Below, piece by piece: positions 35,483 to 45,494 of a DNA stretch of 56,668 nucleotides (position 1 is its first letter; each line of letters starts with the position of its first letter). The position numbers and the translations under genes are program-made. This DNA comes from Rhodanobacteraceae bacterium. Its GTDB lineage: Bacteria; Pseudomonadota; Gammaproteobacteria; Xanthomonadales; Rhodanobacteraceae. The DNA lies in contig SCQS01000025.1 of assembly GCA_004299705.1 (NCBI GenBank), positions 1-56,668 of the forward strand, read 5' to 3'. Under the pieces are notes generated by a model. It was given only the letters and a program-made list of their open reading frames with translations. It had not been told where the DNA came from and made no database searches.

Positions 35483-35552
35483 GTAGGAGCCGGCCTGCCG
35501 GCGACGGCGGGTACTGTACGCGACGCCTTTCGCGCGCAGGCGCGCTCCTACA
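35483..35552. repeat. REP doublet (GTAGGAG type) overlapping the lhr stop
   Basis: GTAGGAGCCGGCCTGCCGGC and GCGCGCAGGCGCGCTCCTAC are paired arms 25 bases apart. The CTA of the right arm is the lhr stop codon (TAG) on the minus strand at 35548-35550. Confidence 0.85.
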
Positions 35553-38500
35553 GGTGAGCCAAAGCCGGCCGATGCGATTCGCGACCGAACAGCGCGCGCA
35601 CCGCACGTTCTTCATCTGAAGAGAACGTTTGCAACAGCGTGACCTCGCCCGCGACGCGCATCGCGACCGGCAAGCCATCGCGAACCACGATGCGTGAGGT
35701 CGCCAGCGCCGGCACCTTTGCACCCGGCAGCACGCTGCCGACGAGGTTCAACGGGTCGCTGCCGCTGACCGCGATCATTGCGCGATCGTGCGCGCGGTTG
35801 CGCACGCTTCGCAGTGTTTCCACCGCTTCCGGCAACGCGAACTGTTCGCCCGCGATGCCGTCCACGAAGCGGCCACCGCGGATTTCGCCGCGTGCCTCCA
35901 GTCGCTGATAGACGCGCCGCAGTTCACGCCATGGCGGCAGCCACGTGGCCTCGCGCTCCAGCAATTTCCAGAACACCACACCCCAACGGCGCAGCAGCAC
36001 GCGGGCGATGTGTTCGACTGTTTCCCCTCTGCCCTCGGGAGAGGAATGCACCGCGCGAACCAGGCTCCACCGCCCCGCATCCTCGATACCGTTCAACATG
36101 TGGCGTGCCAGCCGCCGTTGCCGGACACGATCGCGCTTGGCCGCCGGCAGCAGCAGTGCACGCAGGCCGGCGAAACTATCCGCACCGACCACACCGGCAC
36201 CGACCAGTTCACCCAGCACATCTTCCAGTTCCACCTTCAACAAGCGCGTGCCATCGGCGATTTCACCGAAGAACGATGCGCCGTTTTGTACGAGGAATTC
36301 GACGACGGCCTGCGCGCGCGAGGAAAGCGCGGGCGATTCGGAGGTTGGCGGAGCACCGGCCGCGTTCCACGTCGCCAACTGCTTGCGTGGCAGCAATACG
36401 ATCGGCGAAGCGCGCACCGGCCCCGCATGCGTGCTGCCCTTGGACGCACGCAGACGCGTCCACGCGATCCGACCCGCACCGCACAGCGCGTCCAGCCATG
36501 CGATGTCGTAACCGGCCACGCGCGTGGGCAGCAATTGCGATTCCCACGCGCCGGCCGGCGCCTCGAAACCTTCCAGTTGCGCCAGTACCGCGGCCAGTGA
36601 ATCCGGCCCGCGCAGCCGAGTGCCGGGGCTGAGGTGCTGCCAGTCCAGCAGGAAACGCATGAAGTCGCGCGGCGCGACCGGCTCGATCTCGCGACGCAGG
36701 CGCTGCAGGGTGCGGCGGTGGATGCGCGCGAGCAAATGCCTGTCACACCATTCTTCATCCCCAGCATCGGGTGTGAAGTGACCGCGCATGGCACTGCCTT
36801 CGCGCTCCAGCGCTGCAAGTGCAATGGCGAGGTCGTTGTCATGGATGCCGAACGTGCGCGCCAGATCGCTGGCGCGGATCGGGCCGGTGCAAGCGAGGCG
36901 TGCGCGCAGGATTTCGACCAGCGCGTCGTCGCGCGTCCATGTCTTCAAAGCAAATTCCGCCGGGACTTCGATCGCCGGTTGCGAAGTGGCATCCGGATGG
37001 ATCGCCTGCCACGTTGGCAGCGTCTCGGCGGCGATCCACAAGCAAGCCTTCCCCCCCGCGCTTGCACGGGGGAGAGGGAGTTGGATTTGCAGCATCGTTG
37101 CACGGTTTGCCGCAGACAGTTCAGTCAATCTGCCCATCCATGATGGGTTGCGTGCAATCTCGTCGCTATCGACTGCCCCCAGCGCCAGCAACGCCTCGTG
37201 CATCTCGTCGGCGTCGCGGGGCGTGGGCCAAGCCTCCTCGCGTACGGCGGCAATCGCATCCACATCCAGCTTGCCGAGGTCTTCCGCACTTTGCGTATCG
37301 ACGAAACCGCGCGAGGCCACGGCTTGGGTGCGACGTTCTTCCAGCGGCGCGCCGTCGAGGAATGCGTACGGCCGCGCGCCCAGCACTTCGGCCGCGAGTT
37401 GCGAGGGCGCGGTCAAGTCGCGTGCGACGACCCTTGCCTCGCCACTTTCGAGCCGTTTGAGGAGTGCGATCAAGCCGTCCAGATCCATCGCATCGTAAAG
37501 ACAATCCTGCAGTGTCTGCGCGACCAGCGGGTGATCCGGAATCTTGCGCTCGCCCACGATGTTTTCGAGGCAGGCCACCTGGTCAGGAAACACGGTGGCC
37601 AGCAGGTCTTCCGACTTCATGCGCTGGATTTGCGGCGGCACCTTGGTGCCGCCCGCGAAGCGCGGCAATGCCAGCGCGGACGACGCGTTCCAGCGGAAGC
37701 GAAGCGCGAACATCGGCGCGTCCAGCAGCGCCTGCGTCAGCACGTCCGCGACCGAGTTGGAATGCAGGTAGCGCGCGACTTCGTCCAGCGGGAAGCTGTG
37801 GCTGGTCGACAACGACAGCAGAATTGCATCCTCGGTCGCGGCAGCCTGCAGCTCGAAATTGAAACTGCGGCAAAACCGCTTGCGCAAACTGAGGCCCCAC
37901 GCGCGGTTGAGACGGCTGCCCAGCGGCGAGTGGATGATCAGTTGCATGCCGCCGGATTCGTCGAAAAAACGTTCCATCGCCAGCGTTTGTTGCGTCGGCA
38001 ACAGGCCCAGTTCGATGCGTGCGGTGGCGAGGTAATCCACCAATTGCCACGCGGAGGGTTCAGTGAGGCCAACCTCGTTGCGCAGCCATGCCAGCGCAAC
38101 GTCACGCCCCTCTCCCCTCGGGAGAGGGGTTGGGGGTGAGGGTCCGGCGTTCATTGAAATCGCATCAGGAACCGAACCCTCATCCGGCGCTTCGCGCCAG
38201 CTTCTCCCGGAGGGAGAAGGGTCCAGACGTTGTGATATCCCCTCGCGCAACCTCGCCACCGCGAACGACAACTCGTCGCTGCGCCCCGGTGCTTCGCCCA
38301 GCCAGAACGGGATCGAAGGCGGCGCACCGGCTGCGTCTTCCACGCGCACCTTGCCGCGCTCGACACGCAGGATGCGGTACGACTGGTTGCCGAGCTGGAA
38401 GATGTCGCCCGCAATCGATTCGACCGCGAAGTCCTCGTGCACGCTGCCGATCCGCAGGCTTTGCGGCTCCAGCACCACGTCGTAGTCGGCGGTGTCGGGG

Positions 38501-40128
38501 ATCGCGCCGCCGGACGTGATGGCGGTCAGGCGAGCGCCGCGCCGCGCACGCAGCTTGCCGTTGACGGCGTCGCGGTGCAGGTAGGCCGCGCGGGTGCCGC
38601 GCCGCGTGCTGTAACCCTCCGCCAGCATCCTCACCACGTCGGTGAAGGCTTCGCGCGTGAGCATGCGGTAGGGATACGCGCCGTGAAACAGTTCGAACAA
38701 TTCCGTTTCACCGCGTTCGCCGCAAGCGACTTCTGCCACGATCTGCTGCGTGAGCACGTCCAATGGCGCGGGCGGCATGCGCAGCGTGTCCAGCTCGCCG
38801 CGGCGCACGGCATCCAGCAGCGCCGCGCATTCGACCAGGTCGTCGCGCGAGGTCGGGAACAAGCGCGCTTTCGATACGCCATCCACCGCGTGGCCCGCAC
38901 GCCCGGCCCGTTGCAGGAACGCGGCGATCGAGCGCGGTGAGCCGAGTTGGCAGACCAGATCGACCTCGCCGATGTCGATGCCGAGTTCCAGCGACGCGGT
39001 GGCGACCAGCGCGCGTAGTCGTCCCGATTTCAGGCGCCGTTCGGCATCGAAGCGCTTTTCCTTCGACAAACTGCCGTGGTGCGCGGCCACCGCATCCTTG
39101 CCCAGGCGTTCGGCCAGATGCCGCGTCGCGCGCTCGACCGCGCGCCGGGTGTTGGCGAAGATCAGCGTGGTGCGGTGCTGCCCAATCAGTTCGGCGAGGC
39201 GGTCGTAGACCAAGCCCCACGCGTCCGTGCTCATCACCGGCTGCAACGGCACGTTGGTGAGTTCGATCGCAAGGTCGCGCGCGCGTTGGTGGCCGGTGTC
39301 GATGATGCGACACTCCCTCTCCCCCGACAGCTCTGTCGTCGGGGAAGAGGGCTGGGGTGAGGGGGCAGGCGCTGCGGCATTCGATGGCCCGTCAGCGCGA
39401 GTCCGTGACTGCAGCCCCCTCACCCATCCCTCTCCCCCAAACGAAGAATCCATTTGGGGGAGAGGGCTTGAAGCCGTACCAACCAGGAACCGCGCCACCT
39501 CCTCGATGGGCTTCTGCGTCGCCGACAGCCCGACGCGCGTGCAACGTTGTCCACACAACGCGTCCAGCCGTTCCAGCGTCAACGCGAGATGGCTGCCGCG
39601 CTTGCTCGACACCAGCGCGTGGATTTCATCGACGATGACCGTGCGCGTGGTCTGCAACATGCGCCGACCGGATTCGGAACCCAACAGGATGTACAGCGAC
39701 TCCGGCGTGGTCACCACGATGTGCGGCGGCCGCTTGCGCATCGCGTTGCGCTCGGCCTGCGGGGTGTCGCCGGTACGCACCGCGGTGCGAATCTCGACGT
39801 CGGGCAATTGCATGCGCGCGAGTTGCGCGCGAATGCCTTCCAGCGGCACTTCGAGGTTGATGCGCACGTCGTTGGACAGCGCCTTCAGCGGCGACACGTA
39901 CACGACCGATGTTTCATCGGCGAGCGTTCCCGCCAAACCTTCCTGGATCAGTTCATCGATTGCGGCCAGGAACGCCGCCAGTGTCTTGCCCGATCCGGTG
40001 GGCGCGGCGATCAGCACGTTGCGGCCGGCGCGGATCGCGGGCCATGCCTGGCGTTGCGCCGGGGTCGGCTGCGCAAACGCCGACTCGAACCAGGCGGCGA
40101 CGGCGGGGTGGAAGGTGTGCAAGGCCAT
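35548..40128 (-). CDS. lhr: Lhr-type large ATP-dependent DNA helicase
   Basis: This 1526-residue superfamily 2 helicase of the Lhr family is close in length to E. coli Lhr. It has Walker A APTGSGKT near residue 44, Walker B VDEIHAL (DEIH) near 166, SATQKP, and the second RecA domain with [15 protein letters not shown] and QRAGRAGH (motif VI). The winged-helix and large C-terminal region follow. Four low-complexity insertions, rich in Pro, Ser, Gly and Arg, coincide with REP-like palindromes at residues about 219-274, 629-677, 1015-1028 and 1359-1369. The frame stays open through all of them. The last codon abuts a REP element that provides the stop. The role is DNA repair, inferred from the family. 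Confidence 0.93.
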   Translation of the reverse strand: MALHTFHPAVAAWFESAFAQPTPAQRQAWPAIRAGRNVLIAAPTGSGKTLAAFLAAIDELIQEGLAGTLADETSVVYVSPLKALSNDVRINLEVPLEGIRAQLARMQLPDVEIRTAVRTGDTPQAERNAMRKRPPHIVVTTPESLYILLGSESGRRMLQTTRTVIVDEIHALVSSKRGSHLALTLERLDALCGQRCTRVGLSATQKPIEEVARFLVGTASSPLPQMDSSFGGEGWVRGLQSRTRADGPSNAAAPAPSPQPSSPTTELSGERECRIIDTGHQRARDLAIELTNVPLQPVMSTDAWGLVYDRLAELIGQHRTTLIFANTRRAVERATRHLAERLGKDAVAAHHGSLSKEKRFDAERRLKSGRLRALVATASLELGIDIGEVDLVCQLGSPRSIAAFLQRAGRAGHAVDGVSKARLFPTSRDDLVECAALLDAVRRGELDTLRMPPAPLDVLTQQIVAEVACGERGETELFELFHGAYPYRMLTREAFTDVVRMLAEGYSTRRGTRAAYLHRDAVNGKLRARRGARLTAITSGGAIPDTADYDVVLEPQSLRIGSVHEDFAVESIAGDIFQLGNQSYRILRVERGKVRVEDAAGAPPSIPFWLGEAPGRSDELSFAVARLREGISQRLDPSPSGRSWREAPDEGSVPDAISMNAGPSPPTPLPRGEGRDVALAWLRNEVGLTEPSAWQLVDYLATARIELGLLPTQQTLAMERFFDESGGMQLIIHSPLGSRLNRAWGLSLRKRFCRSFNFELQAAATEDAILLSLSTSHSFPLDEVARYLHSNSVADVLTQALLDAPMFALRFRWNASSALALPRFAGGTKVPPQIQRMKSEDLLATVFPDQVACLENIVGERKIPDHPLVAQTLQDCLYDAMDLDGLIALLKRLESGEARVVARDLTAPSQLAAEVLGARPYAFLDGAPLEERRTQAVASRGFVDTQSAEDLGKLDVDAIAAVREEAWPTPRDADEMHEALLALGAVDSDEIARNPSWMGRLTELSAANRATMLQIQLPLPRASAGGKACLWIAAETLPTWQAIHPDATSQPAIEVPAEFALKTWTRDDALVEILRARLACTGPIRASDLARTFGIHDNDLAIALAALEREGSAMRGHFTPDAGDEEWCDRHLLARIHRRTLQRLRREIEPVAPRDFMRFLLDWQHLSPGTRLRGPDSLAAVLAQLEGFEAPAGAWESQLLPTRVAGYDIAWLDALCGAGRIAWTRLRASKGSTHAGPVRASPIVLLPRKQLATWNAAGAPPTSESPALSSRAQAVVEFLVQNGASFFGEIADGTRLLKVELEDVLGELVGAGVVGADSFAGLRALLLPAAKRDRVRQRRLARHMLNGIEDAGRWSLVRAVHSSPEGRGETVEHIARVLLRRWGVVFWKLLEREATWLPPWRELRRVYQRLEARGEIRGGRFVDGIAGEQFALPEAVETLRSVRNRAHDRAMIAVSGSDPLNLVGSVLPGAKVPALATSRIVVRDGLPVAMRVAGEVTLLQTFSSDEERAVRALFGRESHRPALAHL
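36022..36052. repeat. REP-like insertion 4 inside lhr
   Basis: CCCCTCTGCCCTC/GGGAGAGGAA is a degenerate palindrome encoding about 10 residues (SSPEGRGET). Confidence 0.5.
37045..37082. repeat. REP-like insertion 3 inside lhr
   Basis: CCTTCCCCCCCGCG and GGGGGAGAGGGAG flank a short loop and encode about 13 residues ([11 protein letters not shown]). Confidence 0.55.
38100..38240. repeat. REP-like insertion 2 inside lhr
   Basis: CCCCTCTCCC/GGGAGAGGGG and CTTCTCCC/GGGAGAAG palindromes add about 48 in-frame codons. Confidence 0.7.
39306..39470. repeat. REP-like insertion 1 inside lhr
   Basis: Two CCCTCTCCC-type palindromes (39311-39358 and 39419-39463) plus spacer add about 55 in-frame codons between SATQKP and the second RecA domain. 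Confidence 0.7.
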
Positions 40129-40152
40129 GCTGGTCAGACCGCGAAAAGCACC

Positions 40153-41892
40153 TCAAGTGCCTGCCGCGGCTTCGCGCAGCCGCTCGGCAAGGCCGGTCAT
40201 GCGCAGCGTACGCCGCCCGATGCCGGCGCGCAGGATGTCGGCATCGGCGTACACCGTGATCCCGATGCGCGCGCGGGTGATGCCGGTGTACAGCAGCTCG
40301 CGGGTGAGCGCGGGCGAATCGGGGCCGGTCACCAGTGCGACGCGCCCGAACTCCGAACCTTGCGCCTTGTGCACGGTCAGCGCGAACGCACCTTCGTGGG
40401 GCGGCAACGCGGCGGGCGCGAAGGCGCGCGGGCCTACGGCGCCTTCGAACCATGCCCGCAGCGATCCGTCCGCATCCGGCCAGACCACGCCGGTGTCGCC
40501 GTTGTAGAGCCCGAGTTCGTCGCGATTGGCGGTGACCAGGATCAGCCGGCCCGGCCACCATTCGGCGTCCGCGTGCAGGCCCCGCGTGCGTTTCAGGCGC
40601 GCCTCGATCGCGCGGTTCAGCGCGAGGCAGCCGTGTGGCCCATGGCGCAGCGCGGTCAATACCCGGAAGTCGCGCGCGGCGGCCAGCGCAGCGGCCGGTT
40701 CATGCGCCGCGAACACAGGCGCGTAGCCTGCGCAGGCCGATTCGACCCGCATCGCTTGTGTGTCGTCGTCGATCCATCGCACGTCGTTGTCGCCGCCGCG
40801 CAGCGCCGTCAACGCCGTGTCGACGTCGTTCGCGACGATGGCCTGCGCGAGCCGGCCCAGCGCGGAATCCGCGCCGAAGCGGTGACTGCGTGCCAGCGTA
40901 ACGTGGCAGGCGTCGAAGGGCGGCGCGGATGCGGCCTCGACCAGTGCCGGCAACACGTTGCCGGCTTCCACCGCCGACAGTTGGTTCGGGTCGCCCAGCA
41001 GGATCAGCCGGGCATCGGATGCCAATGCGTCGCCGAGCCGTGCCATCAACGGCAGGTCGATCATCGAGGCTTCGTCGACCACCACCACGTCGAACGGCAA
41101 GGGCACGCCGCGGTGGTGACGCGGCTGCGCGCGCCACGGCGAGATGCCAAGCAGGCGATGCAGGGTGGAGGCGTCGCGCGGCAATGCAGTGGTGATGGTA
41201 TCGGGAAGATTCATGCGCGTGACCTGCGCGCGCAACGATTCGGCCAATCGCGTCGCAGCCTTGCCGGTGGGTGCGGCCAGTGCGATGCGCGGAGGCTTGC
41301 CGCGTGCGCTGCCGTCGCGCACCAGCGCTGCCAGCATGTGCGCGACACTGAAGGTCTTGCCGCTGCCGGGGCTGCCGGTGATCAATGCGAAGTGGTGCGA
41401 CAGGGCGATGTCGATCGCGCGGTGTTGTTCGGGGTCGAGTTCGGAGCCAGGGGACCGGGGACCGGGGACCGGGGACCGGTTTTCAGCGTCGTCGCCTGTC
41501 GCGTGCGCGGCCAGCGTCGCGGCAACGCGTCGCTCCGCATCGAAGTAGCGCGACAGATAGATGCGTCCTTGTGTATCCAGCGTCAGCGGTGCGGGGGAAA
41601 TGGAATCGCCCGTGCGGCACGCGCCGGCTGCCGCGCGCAGCGCCGCCTGCCACGCCCCGGCTTCGGGCAACTCCGGCGGCCGGCCCGCGCCTTCCAGTTG
41701 CGCGAACCATTCGTGCACGCGTGTGAGTTCGAGCGTGCTGTGACCATCGCCGACTGCGCGCGCGGCCAGTGCCGCGGCCAATGCGACTTCGGGGGCGGCG
41801 TCGGGAAACGCGCGCGCGACCCATGCGGCCAGCGCGGCATCGGCGCGGCGCAGGCGGCCGGAACGTTGCAGCACGTCCAGCGTCACCGTCAT
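40153..41892 (-). CDS. recD: RecBCD exonuclease V subunit alpha
   Basis: This 579-residue SF1B helicase is the fast motor of RecBCD. Walker A is SPGSGKT near residue 172, LAAPTGKAATRL follows, DVVVVDEASMIDLPLM is Walker B and GDPNQLSAVEAG motif III. The C-terminal UvrD-like motifs are ALTVHKAQGSEF and LLYTGITRAR. The ATG at 41892 overlaps the recB stop by four bases. Four copies of a 7-base repeat (41450-41477) lie in the linker between the N-terminal domain and the motor. It lies 24 bases upstream of lhr. Confidence 0.95.
   Translation of the reverse strand: MTVTLDVLQRSGRLRRADAALAAWVARAFPDAAPEVALAAALAARAVGDGHSTLELTRVHEWFAQLEGAGRPPELPEAGAWQAALRAAAGACRTGDSISPAPLTLDTQGRIYLSRYFDAERRVAATLAAHATGDDAENRSPVPGPRSPGSELDPEQHRAIDIALSHHFALITGSPGSGKTFSVAHMLAALVRDGSARGKPPRIALAAPTGKAATRLAESLRAQVTRMNLPDTITTALPRDASTLHRLLGISPWRAQPRHHRGVPLPFDVVVVDEASMIDLPLMARLGDALASDARLILLGDPNQLSAVEAGNVLPALVEAASAPPFDACHVTLARSHRFGADSALGRLAQAIVANDVDTALTALRGGDNDVRWIDDDTQAMRVESACAGYAPVFAAHEPAAALAAARDFRVLTALRHGPHGCLALNRAIEARLKRTRGLHADAEWWPGRLILVTANRDELGLYNGDTGVVWPDADGSLRAWFEGAVGPRAFAPAALPPHEGAFALTVHKAQGSEFGRVALVTGPDSPALTRELLYTGITRARIGITVYADADILRAGIGRRTLRMTGLAERLREAAAGT
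41450..41477. repeat. GGGGACC heptanucleotide repeat inside recD
   Basis: Four perfect tandem copies of GGGGACC encode PVPGPRSPG on the recD strand. The unit is not a multiple of three, so gain or loss of one copy shifts the recD frame. Confidence 0.9.
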
Positions 41893-44800
41893 GCGGCCTC
41901 CCTGCGCGGCGCGGGAAACAGTGCATCGAGCGCTTCGATCAATGCGCGCGGCGGCCGGTCGACGTGCACGCCGCCTTGCCCTTCGGGCGACTCGGCCATC
42001 CCTGGCGCTCGTCCGTGCATGCCGCGCACGAACAGGTAATACACGCCGCCGAACTGGCGCTCGTAGTCGTAGTAGGCCAGCGCCGCGCCCAGCCAGCGGT
42101 GCAGCGCCAGCGTGTAGATGAGCCACTGCAGGTCGTAGTCGTGGCGCGCGATTTCGTTTTGCAGCGCCGCCGCGTCGTAGGGCGGACAGCGGTTGGTCTT
42201 CCAGTCCACGATGTAATAGCGGCCGTCGTGGCGGAAGGTCAGGTCGATCTTGCCGGTCATCAGGCCGGCGAGTCTTGTTGCCGCGATGCCGGATCGCTGC
42301 ATCTGGTAGCCGTGTGCGTGCAGCAGCGCGTAGAGACGCGTGGAATCGGCCGGCGTCAGCGCCAGTTGGAACTCGATCTCGGCGCGGCGCGCATCCGGCG
42401 CGATGTCGGCCAGCCGCGCGCCGCAGGGCAGCGGTGCGTTCAAGGCGTCGCGCAACATTGCGCCCACGGTTTCGGTTGCGCGGGTGGGTGTCGCCCCGGG
42501 TTCCGGCAAACCCTGGTCGGCCAAGGCACGTGCGATCAGCGCGCGTTGCGATTCGGGCACGCCGGTCGCGTCGCGCCACGCCGCGAAATCGGCGCGTTCG
42601 AACACCGTGTGCACCGCGCTGCCGAAGCGCGCGCCGCCCGGTTCGCCGGGGTTGCCATCGCCCGCGCCGGGCAGGGTATCAGCCGCGGCATTGTGGCTGC
42701 CGCGCACCAGTCGCGAGAACGACCACACCGTCCAGTCGCGGTCGAGGCCGGAGCGCCCGAACTTGCGCGGCGCGGCCGCGATGGCTGTCGGGTCGGGTGC
42801 CTGCCAGCGCGCGGCAGCGGGGATCGTGTCCCATGGCACCACGCCGATGGCTTCAGGCGCACGTGCCTGCAGTTCGGCAAGCGCCTTTGCGCACTCGGCG
42901 TTGCCGAGTGGCAGCGGGACGGCACGGCCTGCACCGTGCAACAGATCGAACAGCGCGCCGTGATCCGCGTGGTTGATGCGCCCCCACGGCAACACGCACA
43001 GCGCGCGCGCACGGGTGATGGCCACGTACAGCTTGCGTACGTCTTCGGCCAGCGCTTCGTTGCGTGCGTGCTGGTGTGCGTTCGTCGCCGCGCCGCTGCC
43101 GAGCGCGACGTGCGCGGCGCCCGCATCGTCGTGGTACCAGTCCAGCGCGATGCCTTGACCGGACTTCGATGGATCCTTGGCGAAGCCCGCGCAAGGCAGG
43201 ATCACCACGTCGTATTCGAGACCCTTGGCCGCGTGCACCGTGGACACCGTGACGGCCGCGGCATCGCTGTCCAGGCGCAGGCGCGCGCTGCCGGCATCGC
43301 CGTCACCACCGGACTCGGCGCGTCGGCGCGCGAAGCGTGCGGCCAGGTCGGCGGCCCCGAAACTCGCCGCGTGGTCGTCCTGCAGCAATTCCGCGAGTTG
43401 CAGGTAATTGGCGACGCGGCGCGGGCCATCCGGCAGCTCCAGCAAACGCGGCGCGGCGGCGGCGATCAGGCCGTGCAGCCATGCCAGTGCACCGTGACGG
43501 CGCACCCTGGCGGCCCACTCCGTGGCCTCGCGTTGCGGCGCGCCTTCGTCGCCGGCCGACGCGGCGGCAATAGCGGTCGCGGGTTTTCCGATCAGCCGGC
43601 TCGCCCACGCGGCGCGTGCACGGTCGGCGTCGGCGGGGTCGGCCAGCGCTTCCAGCAACAGGGCGAGGTCGTCGGCCTCGTCGCACGCATACACACTGGC
43701 GCGCAGCGTGCTGCATGCGGGAATGCCGGCCTTGCCGAGCGCGGCCTGCATCGCGGCGGCTTCGCGGTTGTCGTTGACCAGCACCGCGATGTGCTGCGGC
43801 TGCAGGCGTTCTTCCGAGCCATCGCCGTGGCGCAGTGTTGCGGTCTGCAACAGGTCGGCGATGTAACGCACCGTACGCCGTTGCAGTGCCGCGTGCGCAC
43901 GTGGTTTCGAAGCCGGCTTGGTGTCGGGCTGGCCGAGATCGGCTGAACTGAACGACCAGCACGCGAGGCCCGGCAATGCCACGCCGTCGCGCAGCACCGC
44001 GCAGCGCGTCGAGCGGTCGGAAGCCGCGACGTCGTGATAGCCGATGCCCGCGTCGATGAAGCCGCCATCGACACCGAACAAGGCGTTGACCGCGGCGCAA
44101 ACGCGCGCGCCCGCACGGTAACTGGTGGTCAACGCGAGTGGCTCGTCCTGGGCCGTCGCCGTGGCCTTGCGCCATGCGAACACGTCGCCGCCGCGGAAGC
44201 CGTAGATCGCCTGCTTGGGGTCGCCGACCAGGATCAGCGTGGTGCCACCGAAGAGTTTTTGCACCACGTCCCATTGTGCGTCGTCGGTGTCCTGGAACTC
44301 GTCGATCAGCGCGGCCTTCCAGCGTTGCCGGATGGCGGCGACGGCACGCGACGCTTCCGGTGTTGCCAACGCCGCGCGCAGCGTGCGCACGGCCTGGTCG
44401 TGGCCGATCAGGCCGCGTTCGACCAGGCGGCGCGCGCGGTCGCGTTCGAGGAATGCGCGGGCGTCGAGCAAGAGTTCGGCGTTGGGTCGCTCTGCATCCG
44501 CCTTGCGCGCATCGGCGAGCATGGCCTGCGCACGCGCGAGCGCGGCAATATCGTCGAAGACCTTGCCCCTGGGGCGTTCGCCCTTGGGCTGCAGGTCTTC
44601 GATCTTGTCCGCACCGACGGACTCAAGGATCCTGGTGTCGAGGCTGTCCGTCGCATCCGCGCCCGGATGCGTGCAAGCCCATGTGCGCAGAACTTCCCAG
44701 GATTGCAGGCGTCCCGTGCGAGTGGTTGGCCTGCCCACGCAGCGTTCCAGTTCAAAGGCGAAACCCTGCCGATCAGCGGCGTCCCACACCGCGATCGTCG

Positions 44801-45494
44801 CGCGCGCACGTTCGAATTCGGCGAGCCGCGCGTCCATGTCCTGCGCGGGGCTGTCGATCGCCCGGTCTTCCCAGCGCGGATCGCCGATCTGCTGCGCCAG
44901 CGTTTCCGGATCGTGCCATGTCGCCGCCAGCCGTTCGGCGGTTGCGGCATCGCCGCTGCCACGGCGCCAGAAATCACGGGTGATTTCCAGATCGAGCGCG
45001 CGCATGTCCTCGATCAGTTCGGGCTGGCGCAGGCTGGCGCCGACGTCGAAGCCGAACTCGGTCAGCACGCGGAAACAGAAGCCGTGCAAGGTCGAGATCT
45101 GCGCGGTGTCGATCGCGAGCAGGGCCGCACGGGCGCGCCCACGCAGGGTGTTGCGCGCGTTCGAATCGCCCGATCGTGCAAGTCGTTCGCCGGCTTGCGT
45201 AATGATCGCGCGGATCGTTCCGGCTTCGCCGTCGTTGTCGTCCGTGGGGTTCGGGCCATCGATCGACAGTTGCCGGTCGGCCAGCGCCAGCCAGGTGCGC
45301 AGGCGTCCGGACAGTTCCGCGGTCGCGGCTCGGGTGAACGTTGCGACCACGATTTCCTCGGGCCGCAGATCTTTTTCAAGAATCAGGCGCAGGTACAACG
45401 CGGCGATCGTGAAGGTCTTGCCGGTGCCGGCATTGGCCTCGACCGCGCGCGTGCCTTCGAGCGGCAATTGCAAGGGATCGTGCAGCGTGTTCAA
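41889..45494 (-). CDS. recB: RecBCD exonuclease V subunit beta
   Basis: This 1201-residue UvrD-type helicase-nuclease begins with Walker A VEANAGTGKTFTIAALYLR at residues 18-36. ATFTRAATAELSGRL is motif Ia, LIDEFQDTDDAQW motif II, LVGDPKQAIYGFRGGD motif III and VSTVHAAKGLEYDVV motif V. The C-terminal RecB nuclease carries VDWKTN near residue 1097 and the following QLWIYTLALHRWLG-like segment. It overlaps recC by four bases upstream and recD by four downstream, so recC-recB-recD are one translationally coupled operon. Confidence 0.95.
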   Translation of the reverse strand: MNTLHDPLQLPLEGTRAVEANAGTGKTFTIAALYLRLILEKDLRPEEIVVATFTRAATAELSGRLRTWLALADRQLSIDGPNPTDDNDGEAGTIRAIITQAGERLARSGDSNARNTLRGRARAALLAIDTAQISTLHGFCFRVLTEFGFDVGASLRQPELIEDMRALDLEITRDFWRRGSGDAATAERLAATWHDPETLAQQIGDPRWEDRAIDSPAQDMDARLAEFERARATIAVWDAADRQGFAFELERCVGRPTTRTGRLQSWEVLRTWACTHPGADATDSLDTRILESVGADKIEDLQPKGERPRGKVFDDIAALARAQAMLADARKADAERPNAELLLDARAFLERDRARRLVERGLIGHDQAVRTLRAALATPEASRAVAAIRQRWKAALIDEFQDTDDAQWDVVQKLFGGTTLILVGDPKQAIYGFRGGDVFAWRKATATAQDEPLALTTSYRAGARVCAAVNALFGVDGGFIDAGIGYHDVAASDRSTRCAVLRDGVALPGLACWSFSSADLGQPDTKPASKPRAHAALQRRTVRYIADLLQTATLRHGDGSEERLQPQHIAVLVNDNREAAAMQAALGKAGIPACSTLRASVYACDEADDLALLLEALADPADADRARAAWASRLIGKPATAIAAASAGDEGAPQREATEWAARVRRHGALAWLHGLIAAAAPRLLELPDGPRRVANYLQLAELLQDDHAASFGAADLAARFARRRAESGGDGDAGSARLRLDSDAAAVTVSTVHAAKGLEYDVVILPCAGFAKDPSKSGQGIALDWYHDDAGAAHVALGSGAATNAHQHARNEALAEDVRKLYVAITRARALCVLPWGRINHADHGALFDLLHGAGRAVPLPLGNAECAKALAELQARAPEAIGVVPWDTIPAAARWQAPDPTAIAAAPRKFGRSGLDRDWTVWSFSRLVRGSHNAAADTLPGAGDGNPGEPGGARFGSAVHTVFERADFAAWRDATGVPESQRALIARALADQGLPEPGATPTRATETVGAMLRDALNAPLPCGARLADIAPDARRAEIEFQLALTPADSTRLYALLHAHGYQMQRSGIAATRLAGLMTGKIDLTFRHDGRYYIVDWKTNRCPPYDAAALQNEIARHDYDLQWLIYTLALHRWLGAALAYYDYERQFGGVYYLFVRGMHGRAPGMAESPEGQGGVHVDRPPRALIEALDALFPAPRREAA

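Noticed and set aside
35419-39470. CRISPR-like repeats
   Set aside because: The palindromes are irregularly spaced, in both orientations and partly coding. No equal-length spacers exist.
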